DNA from: Rhodanobacter sp.
Lineage (GTDB): Bacteria > Pseudomonadota > Gammaproteobacteria > Xanthomonadales > Rhodanobacteraceae
Length of the DNA stretch: 12,281 nt
NCBI GenBank assembly: GCA_026193555.1
Contig: JAPHUU010000246.1
Coordinates: forward strand, 1 to 12,281
Reading direction: 5' to 3'
The notes below the pieces were generated by a model. It had not been told where the DNA came from and did not search any database. It worked only from the letters and a program-made list of their open reading frames with translations. Positions 1 through 6,823 of this stretch are shown here, one piece after another. Every line of letters begins with the position of its first letter. The first letter of the stretch is position 1. Position numbers and translations under genes: made by a program.

Positions 1-896
1 AACGCGAGTTCGAGGATGGCGAGCACAAGGTACGCCCGCTGGAAAGCGTGCGCGACGCCGATGTCTACGTGGTGCACTCGCTGTATGGCGACGATGAGCA
101 GAGTGGCCACGACAAGCTTTGCCGATTGCTGTTTTTCCTGGCCACGGTGCGTGACCATGGCGCCGCGAAAGTCACGGCGGTGGTGCCCTATCTTTGTTAT
201 TCGCGCAAGGATCGTCGCACCAAGCTCCACGATCCGGTCGCCACGCGCTATGTAGCGCAGATGTTCGAGGCGGTCGGCGTGGACAGGGTGCTGACGCTTG
301 ATGTGCACAATCCGGCCGCGTTCGAAAACGCCTTTCGATGCGGCAACGAGACGCTGGAAGCGCAGCTGCTGTTCATCACCCATCTCTCGGCCAGCCTGCA
401 TGGCCAGGAGGTCACCGTGCTGTCCCCGGATGCCGGCGGCCTGAAACGTGCCGATGCCTTTCGCAACGCCTTGATGCGCGTGCTCGATCGACCGATCGGC
501 CTGGGATTGATGGAGAAGCGACGCAGTGCCGATGTGGTCTCCGGCGAAGCCCTGTTCGCCGAGGTCGCGGGACGCACCGTGCTCATTGTCGACGACATGA
601 TCAGCACCGGCACCACGATGTTGCGCGCCGCCAGGGCCGCGCGGGTGGCGGGGGCACGCGCGGTGTTCGCGGTTGCCAGTCATGGCCTGTTTGTGGATCC
701 CGCCGCCACCGAGTTGGCCGATCCGGCACTGGATCGCATCCTGGTCACCGACAGCGTGTCGCCCTTCCGGTTGCGGGACAGCGCGGCGATCAAACGGGTC
801 GAGGTTCTGGCCTGCGCGCCGCTGTTCGCGCAGGCCATCCGGGAGCTGCGCGCGGGTGAAGCGGCGGTCGCCATCGACCAGGAGCGTGGGCGGTAG
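1..896 (+). CDS. prs: Ribose-phosphate pyrophosphokinase (PRPP synthetase) paralogue, 5' end cut by window
   Basis: Makes PRPP from ribose 5-phosphate and ATP in the cytoplasm. The frame is open to the window edge (first whole codon at base 3), and the residues before the first internal start (REFEDGEHKVRPLESV) match the family's FxDGExxVR segment, so the gene begins outside the window. Visible family features are PYLCYSRKDRR (the PYxxYaRQDR region), the SPDAGGLKRA segment, the EKRRS segment and the PRPP-binding loop VLIVDDMISTGTT near bases 579-614. It is divergent: the usual DLHxxQIQGFF segment reads DVHNPAAFENAF, so this is probably an accessory paralogue, not the housekeeping Prs. A PRPP-binding phosphoribosyltransferase lies 8.6 kb downstream. 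The family is secure; the exact substrate is not. The coding 3' end forms one arm of a large hairpin. Confidence 0.88.
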   Translation, partial: REFEDGEHKVRPLESVRDADVYVVHSLYGDDEQSGHDKLCRLLFFLATVRDHGAAKVTAVVPYLCYSRKDRRTKLHDPVATRYVAQMFEAVGVDRVLTLDVHNPAAFENAFRCGNETLEAQLLFITHLSASLHGQEVTVLSPDAGGLKRADAFRNALMRVLDRPIGLGLMEKRRSADVVSGEALFAEVAGRTVLIVDDMISTGTTMLRAARAARVAGARAVFAVASHGLFVDPAATELADPALDRILVTDSVSPFRLRDSAAIKRVEVLACAPLFAQAIRELRAGEAAVAIDQERGR

Positions 897-952
897 ATCC
901 TTTGGATAGCCCAGTCTCGCCGCCCAAAGATTTCTGCCACCCACGCTCCTGG
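878..952. terminator. Large imperfect stem-loop between convergent genes, possible bidirectional terminator
   Basis: Arms at 878-905 and 924-952 pair over about 28 bp around an 18-nt loop. The outer 13 bp (CCAGGAGCGTGGG at 878-890 with CCCACGCTCCTGG at 940-952) are perfect; the inner part has a few mismatches, one of them a G-U pair. The left arm covers the last codons and the stop of the PRPP synthetase gene. The element lies between two converging genes, so transcription termination or 3'-end protection for both is plausible. There is no clean U-tract, so intrinsic termination is not certain; a dispersed palindromic repeat is the alternative. Confidence 0.6.
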
Positions 953-1017
953 CCAGCAGCCATCCCTCGGTGCTGCGTCGCGACAGCATGCATGCGCGCC
1001 GACGCGTCGCATCGCCA

Positions 1018-2058
1018 TCATCGCAACCGGCGCATCGCCAGCCGCGCGCGGCGCAGGTAGTCGTTGCCCTGGTCGATCCAGTGCTGCGGCGGACCGGTCT
1101 CGGGGTCGTCCAGATGCCAGATCGCGATCTCGGCCCGCACAAAGGCATTGCGGGCCTTGTGGAAGTCGATCAGCACACGCGGCGGATGGTCGCCGCTGAG
1201 CTTTCGATAGGCGTCAAAGAACCATCTGTCCGATCTCGGCTCGCCCAGTCGCTGGCATTCCAGGGTCAGAAATGCCAGCTCGTCGATCGGGTCGCGCAGG
1301 CGCAGTTCGCGATCGAATTCCAGACAGTCCACGATGCTCAACGGCTCGGTCAGGTAGATGTGCTCCGGACGCAGATCCCCATGGCCTTCCACGATGTGTT
1401 CACCGCGCACACGCGCATCCAGCTGTTCGGCGTGCAACTCGATCGCACGGAGCAGCCCTGCCGCGATGGCATCGATCGCCGGGCGTTCCAGCCTGAATTC
1501 GGGGCGCGCCAGCTGCCGCGCCGTTGCCCGGATCGATCTCGTCAGGTGCCGTCGGTACGCGGCGGGTGTCCACGCAGCGCGAGGTGCGGCGGCGAAGAAC
1601 GGCACCAGCCGCTGCACGATGCGGCGCGCATCCCGGGCACCGAATGCACCGTGCCGTAGCCGCTGTTCCAGGGTCATGTCGGCAGGCAGTCTGCGCATTT
1701 TCACCAGCCAGTCGATGCTGCGCCCCGCGCCAGCCAATGCCAGGCAACCTGCGCGATCGACGGTCAAAGGCACGACGGCCAGGTAGACCTCCGGAGCCAG
1801 ACGCCGGTTCAGGCGAAGCTCACTCCGGCAACAGCGCCGCCGTGCGGCCAATGTGCTGTAGTCGATGACATCGTGGTGGAATGGCTTCTTCAGCTTGTAC
1901 ACATGCTGTTCGGTCATGAACAACCAGGACATGTGCGTTTCCAGCACATCCACCGTCGCCGGCCGTTCCGGATAGCTCGCCGGCTGGCGCAGAAAGGCGA
2001 CCTTGGCCGGCAATCCGGGTTTCTCCGTCGATGATCGCCGTGCCGCCATGTCCTTCAT
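1018..2058 (-). CDS. COG2187-type aminoglycoside phosphotransferase-like protein
   Basis: A 346-residue protein with the kinase fold of the aminoglycoside phosphotransferase family; COG2187 members have no well-established substrate. Visible are an N-terminal lysine segment VYKLKKP (about residues 53-59), the catalytic-loop equivalent HGDLRPEHI (226-234, with H where the Brenner motif has N) and IVDCLEFD (242-249), followed by DPIDELAFL. Many COG2187 proteins continue into an AAA-type kinase domain; this one stops at the APH-like domain. ATG 2058 was chosen because GAGAG lies 8 nt upstream. A GTG at 2067 in the same frame would overlap that site, and the ATG at 2049 sits too close to its AAGGA. 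It converges on the PRPP synthetase gene and diverges from the CarS-like gene, sharing an FNR-type box with it. A drug-resistance role is unlikely; metabolite kinase activity is only an inference. Confidence 0.8.
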   Translation of the reverse strand: MKDMAARRSSTEKPGLPAKVAFLRQPASYPERPATVDVLETHMSWLFMTEQHVYKLKKPFHHDVIDYSTLAARRRCCRSELRLNRRLAPEVYLAVVPLTVDRAGCLALAGAGRSIDWLVKMRRLPADMTLEQRLRHGAFGARDARRIVQRLVPFFAAAPRAAWTPAAYRRHLTRSIRATARQLARPEFRLERPAIDAIAAGLLRAIELHAEQLDARVRGEHIVEGHGDLRPEHIYLTEPLSIVDCLEFDRELRLRDPIDELAFLTLECQRLGEPRSDRWFFDAYRKLSGDHPPRVLIDFHKARNAFVRAEIAIWHLDDPETGPPQHWIDQGNDYLRRARLAMRRLR

Positions 2059-2212
2059 CACGATCACTCTCGATGGTCACGGCGAGTCTTTGCGGGAGGA
2101 TGCATGCCATCGGCGATGACACATGGTCCTTCCCGCGGAAAAGTGATGCCGGGCTTCAAGCAGTCTCCACCGGCACCCTGATGTGATGCTGCCCGACCTG
2201 CCCCACGGTGTC

Positions 2213-2226
2213 TTGACCCAGGTCAA
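2213..2226 (+). promoter_or_regulatory. FNR/ANR/DNR-type box A with -10 element, upstream of the CarS-like gene
   Basis: TTGAC-CCAG-GTCAA is an exact inverted repeat in its five-base arms. A -10-like CAGACT follows at 2248-2253, exactly 21 nt after the box. This puts the predicted transcription start near 2261, about 22 nt before the GTG at 2283. On the other strand, CAGCAT lies at 2191-2186, also 21 nt from the box, so the same site could drive the phosphotransferase-like gene with a leader of about 120 nt. The box sequence is seen directly; the regulator is inferred. Confidence 0.75.
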
Positions 2227-2282
2227 CCACGCTGTCGCGCCAGCGCGCAGACTGTCCGCGATCCTCATCCGGAGGGAAGATC

Positions 2283-2792
2283 GTGCAAGCATTCGCCCTG
2301 CAGCTGACGTCGCTGCTCTACTTCATGGCGCCGGCCTACCTCGCCAACATGGCACCACCCTTCGTCCGCTTCTGGAAGGGATGGAACCAGCCGATCCACG
2401 CGCGTCTCCTCGGCAGTCACAAGACGGTGCTCGGGTTTGCTCTGGGTGTCGCGGTCGCCCTGCTGGTTACCGCAGCACAGGCGGCGCTCGCCCTGCCCGT
2501 CGGCCGGATCGACTACCACTGGTGGCCGCTGGCCGGACTCGGGTTCGGAGTCGGCGCGATGGCCGGCGACGCCCTCAAGAGCCTGTTCAAGCGCCAACGG
2601 GGCATCCCACCGGGAAAACCCTGGATGCCGTGGGATCAGCTCGACTTCGCCCTCGGGGCGCTGCTGTTGATGGCTGTCCCGGCAGGCTTGTCCGCCGCTG
2701 AAGTGCTGCTGATCCTGATCGTGACGTTTGTTGGCGACGTGGCGGTAAATCGCATCGCATTCCGGATCGGTATCAAGGACAGCCCATGGTGA
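2283..2792 (+). CDS. CDP-archaeol synthase (CarS/DUF46) family membrane protein
   Basis: A 169-residue integral membrane protein with about five hydrophobic segments (near 5-25, 48-70, 82-97, 121-137 and 140-157). The family's polar motifs are present: MAPAYLANMAP (15-25), LGSHKTVLGF (43-52), GDALKSLFKRQRG (95-107) and, after PPGKPW, DQLDF (118-122). In archaea the enzyme transfers CMP from CTP to digeranylgeranylglyceryl phosphate; bacterial relatives are known, but their lipid substrate is unclear, phosphatidate-like lipids being one option. The GTG start is supported by GGAGG seven nt upstream. The gene stands alone behind FNR-type box A with a very short predicted leader. No other isoprenoid-ether-lipid gene is visible here. 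The family call is strong; archaeol synthesis itself is not claimed. Confidence 0.83.
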   Translation: MQAFALQLTSLLYFMAPAYLANMAPPFVRFWKGWNQPIHARLLGSHKTVLGFALGVAVALLVTAAQAALALPVGRIDYHWWPLAGLGFGVGAMAGDALKSLFKRQRGIPPGKPWMPWDQLDFALGALLLMAVPAGLSAAEVLLILIVTFVGDVAVNRIAFRIGIKDSPW

Positions 2793-2956
2793 ATCGCACC
2801 GCGCATCGGGCAACCTGCTCCGGGCTGCCGCGGCGCCTTTTCGCGAACAGTGCGTGGGCACAGCGATGGTCCTGCGCTGGACCATCGCGGCTGCCCGCGG
2901 ACGCCCGCGACGACGCCGAATCCCCTGCGCGGTTGCGCTTGTCCGGTACGCAGGCG

Positions 2957-3673
2957 TCAGCTTGCCTGGTGTTGCTCCAACGACGACTCCGACATCCTGC
3001 CCTGCCCTGCGGGCCTTGCTGCCAGTGTGAGAAAGGTACAGAACCAGTCGCTGCTCAACTCGACCACCTCTTGCATGGCGCCGGGCTCCTCGAACAGATG
3101 CGTGGCGCCGGGAATGATTCGCAACGAAACGTCGCATTGCATGCGCTGGAGCGCTTGTCGATTGAGTGCCAGCACATCCGTGTCGAGGCTGCCCACGATC
3201 AGCAACGTCGGCGCCTGCACCAGCGGCAAGGCCTCTGCTGCCAGGTCCGGGCGACCGCCGCGCGAAACCACTGCAGCCACACGATCGCTGGCCGCTGCGG
3301 CCGTCAGCGCGGCAGCGGCGCCCGTGCTGGCGCCGAACAGGCCGAGGGGGAGATGACCGACGTCCTCTCGCTGTCCCAGCCAGTCGATCGCCTGCCCGAG
3401 CCGCTTCGCGAGCAGGCGGATGTCGAACACGTTTTTCCGATCGCCAGCCTCATCCTCGCTCAAGAGATCGAACAGCAGGGTTCCGAGGCCGTCATGGGCA
3501 AGTTCCTCGGCAACGGCGTTGTTGCGCGGACTGAGGTGGCTGCTGCCGCCCCCATGCGCGAACGCGACCATGCCGATGGCATCAGGTGGAACACGCAACA
3601 GGCCTGGGAGGCCCCGGGGACCCACGTGAACCCGTTCGGTGAAAAGCGGCGGTGGCAAGGAATGATGATGCAT
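2957..3673 (-). CDS. Alpha/beta hydrolase, dienelactone hydrolase type
   Basis: A 238-residue cytoplasmic serine hydrolase with no signal peptide. An oxyanion-region motif AHGGGSS (39-45) is followed by the nucleophile elbow GASTG (Ser116), a candidate acid in GSLDTD (Asp164 or Asp166) and His192 in GATHLFEEPG, giving a complete catalytic triad in order. ATG 3673 was chosen over an upstream in-frame start at 3712 because GGAG lies 8 nt before it. It diverges from polX, and FNR-type box B lies 84 nt upstream of both start codons. In mycobacteria I recall this hydrolase type fused to a COG1926-like phosphoribosyltransferase (Rv0571c); a separate PRTase gene of that type occurs in this window, which suggests a shared pathway. 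Substrate unknown. Confidence 0.85.
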   Translation of the reverse strand: MHHHSLPPPLFTERVHVGPRGLPGLLRVPPDAIGMVAFAHGGGSSHLSPRNNAVAEELAHDGLGTLLFDLLSEDEAGDRKNVFDIRLLAKRLGQAIDWLGQREDVGHLPLGLFGASTGAAAALTAAAASDRVAAVVSRGGRPDLAAEALPLVQAPTLLIVGSLDTDVLALNRQALQRMQCDVSLRIIPGATHLFEEPGAMQEVVELSSDWFCTFLTLAARPAGQGRMSESSLEQHQAS

Positions 3674-3757
3674 GGTGATATCTCCGACGTTGGCTCGAAT
3701 GACAAAAACCATACGTCACAAGATGTGAAGAATCGCGCAAGGCGCACACGTCCGAAT

Positions 3758-3771
3758 TTGACGCAGATCAA
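3758..3771. promoter_or_regulatory. FNR/ANR/DNR-type box B in the divergent hydrolase/polX promoter region
   Basis: TTGAC-GCAG-ATCAA lies 84 nt from each of the two divergent start codons. On the minus strand it reads TTGATCTGCGTCAA, all 14 bases identical to box D at 9419. Toward the hydrolase a fair -10 candidate GATTCT lies at 3734-3729 (23-nt gap); toward polX there is only a poor hexamer at the ideal spacing. Control of the hydrolase is therefore better supported than control of polX. Confidence 0.68.
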
Positions 3772-3807
3772 GCAGTCGTCAGGGAATTGGAGCGTGCTCG
3801 CCAACCT

Positions 3808-3841
3808 GCGGTCGCAACCGCGCCAGGCTGACTGTCCAGCC
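3808..3841 (+). promoter_or_regulatory. Two small hairpins in the polX leader
   Basis: GCGGT/ACCGC (3808-3812 and 3817-3821, loop CGCA) and GGCTG/CAGCC (3826-3830 and 3837-3841, loop ACTGTC) lie back to back just before the polX ribosome-binding region. If class II spacing from box B holds, transcription would start near 3806, right at the first hairpin. Such structures could affect mRNA stability or translation, but five-base stems are common in GC-rich DNA. Confidence 0.3.
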
Positions 3842-3855
3842 GGCGGGGTACCGTC

Positions 3856-5595
3856 ATGACCATCCGCAATGCCGACATCGTCAGGGTCTTCGAACAGATC
3901 GCCGACCTGCTCGAGTTGCAGCAGGCCAATACGTTCCGCGTACGCGCTTACCGCAATGCGGCCCGCACGCTTTCCGCGTGGCCGCAGGAGATGGCCGATC
4001 TGCAGGCCCAGGGCCAGCATTTTGAGGACCTGCCCGCCATCGGCAAGGATCTGGCAGGCAAGATTGGCGAGATCCTCGCTCGCGGCAGTTGCGACCAGCT
4101 CGACCGATTGCAGGCCAGCTTTCCCCGCGGCATCACCGACCTGCTGCACATTTCCGGGCTCGGCCCCAAGCGTGTTCACACCCTGTATCACGAACTCGGC
4201 ATCCGATCCCCGGCCCAGTTGCTGAGTGCGGCGAGGGAGGGCCGAATCCGCGCCGTACCCGGGTTCGGTGCAGTGAGTGAACGACGCATCGCCGAAGCGG
4301 TCGCCGGACATCTGGAACGCTCCCGGCGCTGGCCGCTGGCGCAGGTCACGGCCCAGGTCGACGACCTGCTGACCTACCTGCGTGCCGCACCGGGCATTTC
4401 CAACGCGGTCGTGGCGGGAAGCTATCGGCGACGGCGCGACACGGTCGGTGATCTGGACATCCTGCTGGTGGGCCGGTCGGGCAAGGCGCTTTCGCGTTAC
4501 CTCGGCATGTTCGATCGGATCGAGGAGGTGCTGGCACAAGGTTCGACCCGGGTCAGTGTGGTGCTCAGGGATGGTCTGCAGGTGGATCTTCGCGTGGTTC
4601 GCGCCGCCAGTTTCGGTGCCGCGATGGTCTATTTCACCGGATCCAGGGCACACAACATCGCCCTGCGGCGAATCGCCCAGGCGCGCAAGTTGAAGATCAA
4701 CGAGTACGGCGTTTACCGCGATGGCAAGCGCATCGCCGGCGACACCGAATCGTCCGTCTATGCGTCGATCGGACTCCCGTACATTCCGCCCGAGCTGCGT
4801 GAAGATCATGGCGAGATCGAGGCGGCACGCAAACAGGCCTTGCCGCATCTGGTCGAGCGCGCCGACCTGCGCGGCGATCTGCATGCGCATACCAATGCCA
4901 GCGATGGCAAGCAGAACCTCGCGGAAATGGCACAGGCGGCACGCTCCGCCGGCCTCACCTACTTGGCGATCACCGACCATTCGCGGAGTCTCACCGTCGC
5001 CCACGGGCTTGACCAACGGCGACTGGAGGAACAGATCCAGGCCATCGACGAGCTCAACGAAAAACTTGACGGCGTGGTTCTGCTCAAGGGCATTGAAGTG
5101 GACATCCTGCCGGATGGCCGACTCGATCTTCCCGATGCCGTCCTCGCCCGTCTGGACCTGGTGGTCGGCGCGGTGCACAGCCACCTGGACCTGCCACGCG
5201 CAAAGCAGACCGCACGCATCCTGCATGCGATGGACCGGCCGAACTTCAGCATTCTCGCGCACCCGAACGGACGTCTGTTCAACACTCGCGGCCCGTGCGA
5301 TCTGGACATGGAGCGAATCATCCGCCATGCCGGCGAACGCGGTTGCTTCCTCGAACTGAACTCGCAGCCGGAGCGGCTGGACCTGTTCGACGTGCAGTGC
5401 CGCCAGGCCAGGGACGCGGGTGTCGCGGTGGTCATTTCCAGTGATGCACACCACGGCAACGACCTGCGCTGGCTGACGCTTGGCGTCGATCAGGCGCGGC
5501 GTGGCTGGCTGGAGGCGTCGAATGTTCTCAATACCCTGCCACTGGAGCAACTGCGCAAACGACTGGCCGCCACCATGAGTTCAGCGCACCACTGA
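3856..5595 (+). CDS. polX: DNA polymerase/3'-5' exonuclease PolX
   Basis: A 579-residue, full-length bacterial family X polymerase for gap filling in base-excision repair. The N-terminal 8-kDa and helix-hairpin-helix region (about 1-150) contains DLPAIGKDLAGKI and ISGLGPKRV. The nucleotidyltransferase core has GSYRRRRDTVGDLDI with metal ligands Asp199 and Asp201, plus Asp244 in LQVDLR, and the dNTP-binding segment YFTGSRAHNIALR. The C-terminal PHP exonuclease (about 338-570) keeps its metal ligands: His343 and His345, Asp374-His375, Glu414, His441, His469, Asp530 and His532. Both activities should therefore be intact. The ATG at 3856 follows a weak GGGG-containing ribosome site. It diverges from the hydrolase across FNR-type box B, which makes low-oxygen control of a repair polymerase possible though not proven. 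Confidence 0.95.
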   Translation: MTIRNADIVRVFEQIADLLELQQANTFRVRAYRNAARTLSAWPQEMADLQAQGQHFEDLPAIGKDLAGKIGEILARGSCDQLDRLQASFPRGITDLLHISGLGPKRVHTLYHELGIRSPAQLLSAAREGRIRAVPGFGAVSERRIAEAVAGHLERSRRWPLAQVTAQVDDLLTYLRAAPGISNAVVAGSYRRRRDTVGDLDILLVGRSGKALSRYLGMFDRIEEVLAQGSTRVSVVLRDGLQVDLRVVRAASFGAAMVYFTGSRAHNIALRRIAQARKLKINEYGVYRDGKRIAGDTESSVYASIGLPYIPPELREDHGEIEAARKQALPHLVERADLRGDLHAHTNASDGKQNLAEMAQAARSAGLTYLAITDHSRSLTVAHGLDQRRLEEQIQAIDELNEKLDGVVLLKGIEVDILPDGRLDLPDAVLARLDLVVGAVHSHLDLPRAKQTARILHAMDRPNFSILAHPNGRLFNTRGPCDLDMERIIRHAGERGCFLELNSQPERLDLFDVQCRQARDAGVAVVISSDAHHGNDLRWLTLGVDQARRGWLEASNVLNTLPLEQLRKRLAATMSSAHH

Positions 5596-5669
5596 CCCCG
5601 CAATCCGTTGCGCCGCGCGGGCTGGCGTGGTATTCAGGAATCATTCAGCGTACTATATCCTATCGATTG

Positions 5670-5683
5670 TTGATCCCTGTCAA
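5670..5683 (+). promoter_or_regulatory. FNR/ANR/DNR-type box C upstream of the CBS/flavodoxin/ATPase operon
   Basis: TTGAT-CCCT-GTCAA lies 68 nt before the CBS-gene ATG. The best -10 candidate is weak (GACTCT at 5706-5711, 22-nt gap). An AT-rich stretch (about 5637-5672) just upstream holds two ATTCAG copies spaced 11 bp apart (5632-5637 and 5643-5648) and TACTAT at 5651-5656, which could be an UP-like element or a second promoter. Class II spacing predicts a start near 5718. Confidence 0.72.
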
Positions 5684-5716
5684 CTCCGGCAGGGTGTCGT
5701 GGGGCGACTCTTCAGG

Positions 5717-5735
5717 GGCGGCCGATCGGGCCGCC
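5717..5735 (+). promoter_or_regulatory. GC-rich 5'-leader hairpin of the CBS operon
   Basis: GGCGGCC (5717-5723) and GGCCGCC (5729-5735) form a perfect 7-bp stem around a 5-nt GATCG loop, ending a few bases before the AGGGAGG ribosome-binding site. With the start predicted from box C (near 5718), the transcript would begin with this hairpin, as in 5' stems that stabilise mRNAs. A terminator is unlikely because no U-tract follows. Confidence 0.45.
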
Positions 5736-5751
5736 ACAAGGGAGGCAGGTC

Positions 5752-6201
5752 ATGCGAATCGCTGAAATATGTACCCACCGGGTCATCAGTGCCGAGGCCG
5801 ATCTGTCCGTCCACGAAGCGGCCGAATTGATGCGCAAACATCACGTCGGCAGTCTGGTGGTAACCGAGCAGCCGGATGGTGAACGACTGCCGGTCGGGTT
5901 TCTCACCGATCGCGACATCGTCCTGGCCGTGGTTGCCGTGGGCATCGACACCGATGCACTCACGGTGTCCGACATCATGACCCGGCAGCTGGCCACTTGT
6001 GCCGATAGCGAAGACATATTCGACGCGATCGAAACCATGCGATCGCATGCCGTTCGGCGCCTCCCCGTGCTCAACAGCAACGGCGGACTGGCCGGCATGG
6101 TAAGCGCTGACGACATCTACGGCGCGCTGAGCACACACATGCACGTCTTGACCGAGGCATTGAGGCGCGAGCAGGTGCATGAAATGCAGACGCGCGTGTG
6201 A
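5752..6201 (+). CDS. Two-CBS-domain protein
   Basis: A 149-residue soluble protein made almost entirely of a tandem CBS (Bateman) pair, about 7-62 and 76-130. Typical features are DLSVHEAAELMRKHHVGSLVV, FLTDRDIVLAV, VSDIMT and RRLPVLNSNGGLAGMVSADDI. Such modules bind adenine nucleotides or related ligands and commonly act as energy or redox sensors; the ligand cannot be read from sequence. The ATG follows a strong AGGGAGG site. It is the first gene of a likely operon with the flavodoxin-like gene (28-nt gap) and the P-type ATPase (99-nt gap) behind FNR-type box C. Stand-alone CBS proteins of this size include Hrp1 (Rv2626c), one of the strongest hypoxia-induced proteins of M. tuberculosis; orthology is not claimed. 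Confidence 0.9.
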   Translation: MRIAEICTHRVISAEADLSVHEAAELMRKHHVGSLVVTEQPDGERLPVGFLTDRDIVLAVVAVGIDTDALTVSDIMTRQLATCADSEDIFDAIETMRSHAVRRLPVLNSNGGLAGMVSADDIYGALSTHMHVLTEALRREQVHEMQTRV

Positions 6202-6229
6202 TCCATCGGCACCACAGGGAGTTCGTACC

Positions 6230-6724
6230 ATGGCAAGGAGAATACTGGTCGTTTATTACTCGATGACCGGCCATACGCGAAGGATCGCGGAAGAGGTCGT
6301 CGCTGCACTCAACGCCGATTGCGAGGAGATCCGCGAGCCACGCAAACGGCATGGGCTGGGCGGGGTGATTCGTGCACTGTTCGATGCCCTCACCGGGCGC
6401 GAACCACCGATCGAGCCTGTGCAGCGCAATCCGAACGACTACGACCTGCTGGTGTTGGGAGGGCCGGTGTGGGCCCGGCGCATGGCATCCCCAGTGCGAA
6501 GTTACGCCCGCAAACATGCCGGCAAGGCACGCCAGATCGCTTTCCTGTGTACCGAAGGTGGCAGCGGCGCCGAACAGGCATTTGATGAGCTGCAGCAGAT
6601 ATGCCGCTGCGCACCCAGCGCGACCCTGGCGGTGGATGCCACTCAGCTGAAAGAGTCGGGTTTCGGTGAGTCGCTGCGGCGCTTCGTGTCCATTCTGCTG
6701 GTGCTGCCCAACCAAGGCGGCTAG
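6230..6724 (+). CDS. Flavodoxin-like protein
   Basis: A 164-residue flavodoxin-fold protein that probably binds FMN. It opens with beta-strand ILVVYYS followed by the phosphate-binding loop SMTGHT (11-16), and has the LLVLGGPVWARRMASPVRSY segment (73-92) matching the family's second flavin loop; FLCTEGGSG (105-113) matches the third. Proteins of this kind act as NAD(P)H:quinone reductases or electron carriers; the sequence does not decide which. ATG 6230 was chosen because AGGGAG lies just upstream and the fold begins immediately. A start at 6179 would overlap the CBS gene and add an unrelated 17-residue tail. The middle of the CBS/ATPase operon is a sensible place for a low-oxygen redox protein. 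Confidence 0.85.
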   Translation: MARRILVVYYSMTGHTRRIAEEVVAALNADCEEIREPRKRHGLGGVIRALFDALTGREPPIEPVQRNPNDYDLLVLGGPVWARRMASPVRSYARKHAGKARQIAFLCTEGGSGAEQAFDELQQICRCAPSATLAVDATQLKESGFGESLRRFVSILLVLPNQGG

Positions 6725-6823
6725 TCGGCCCGGACGGCACGTGGCCCAGCGCCCTGCCGTGATCTGCCTGCCGTCATCTGCCGCGAGCCAGAACCACTGG
6801 AACAGCCCGCCGGCGAAATCCAC

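Noticed and set aside
1204..1217. TCGAT-AGGC-GTCAA, a one-mismatch FNR-type box
   Set aside because: It lies inside the coding region of the phosphotransferase-like gene, away from any start codon, and one-mismatch hits are expected by chance in 12 kb.
2130..2140. Palindrome TTCC-CGC-GGAA between the phosphotransferase-like and CarS-like genes
   Set aside because: Short, single copy, and not spaced sensibly to either start; probably chance.
3460..5550. Long minus-strand open frame (696 codons) over polX and the hydrolase
   Set aside because: It is a shadow frame of two well-supported genes, low in recognisable motifs and rich in Gln/Arg/His as expected of antisense frames in GC-rich DNA.
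6725..6823. Separate promoter for the P-type ATPase
   Set aside because: No FNR-type box or convincing -35/-10 pair was found in the 99-nt gap; read-through from the CBS promoter is simpler.
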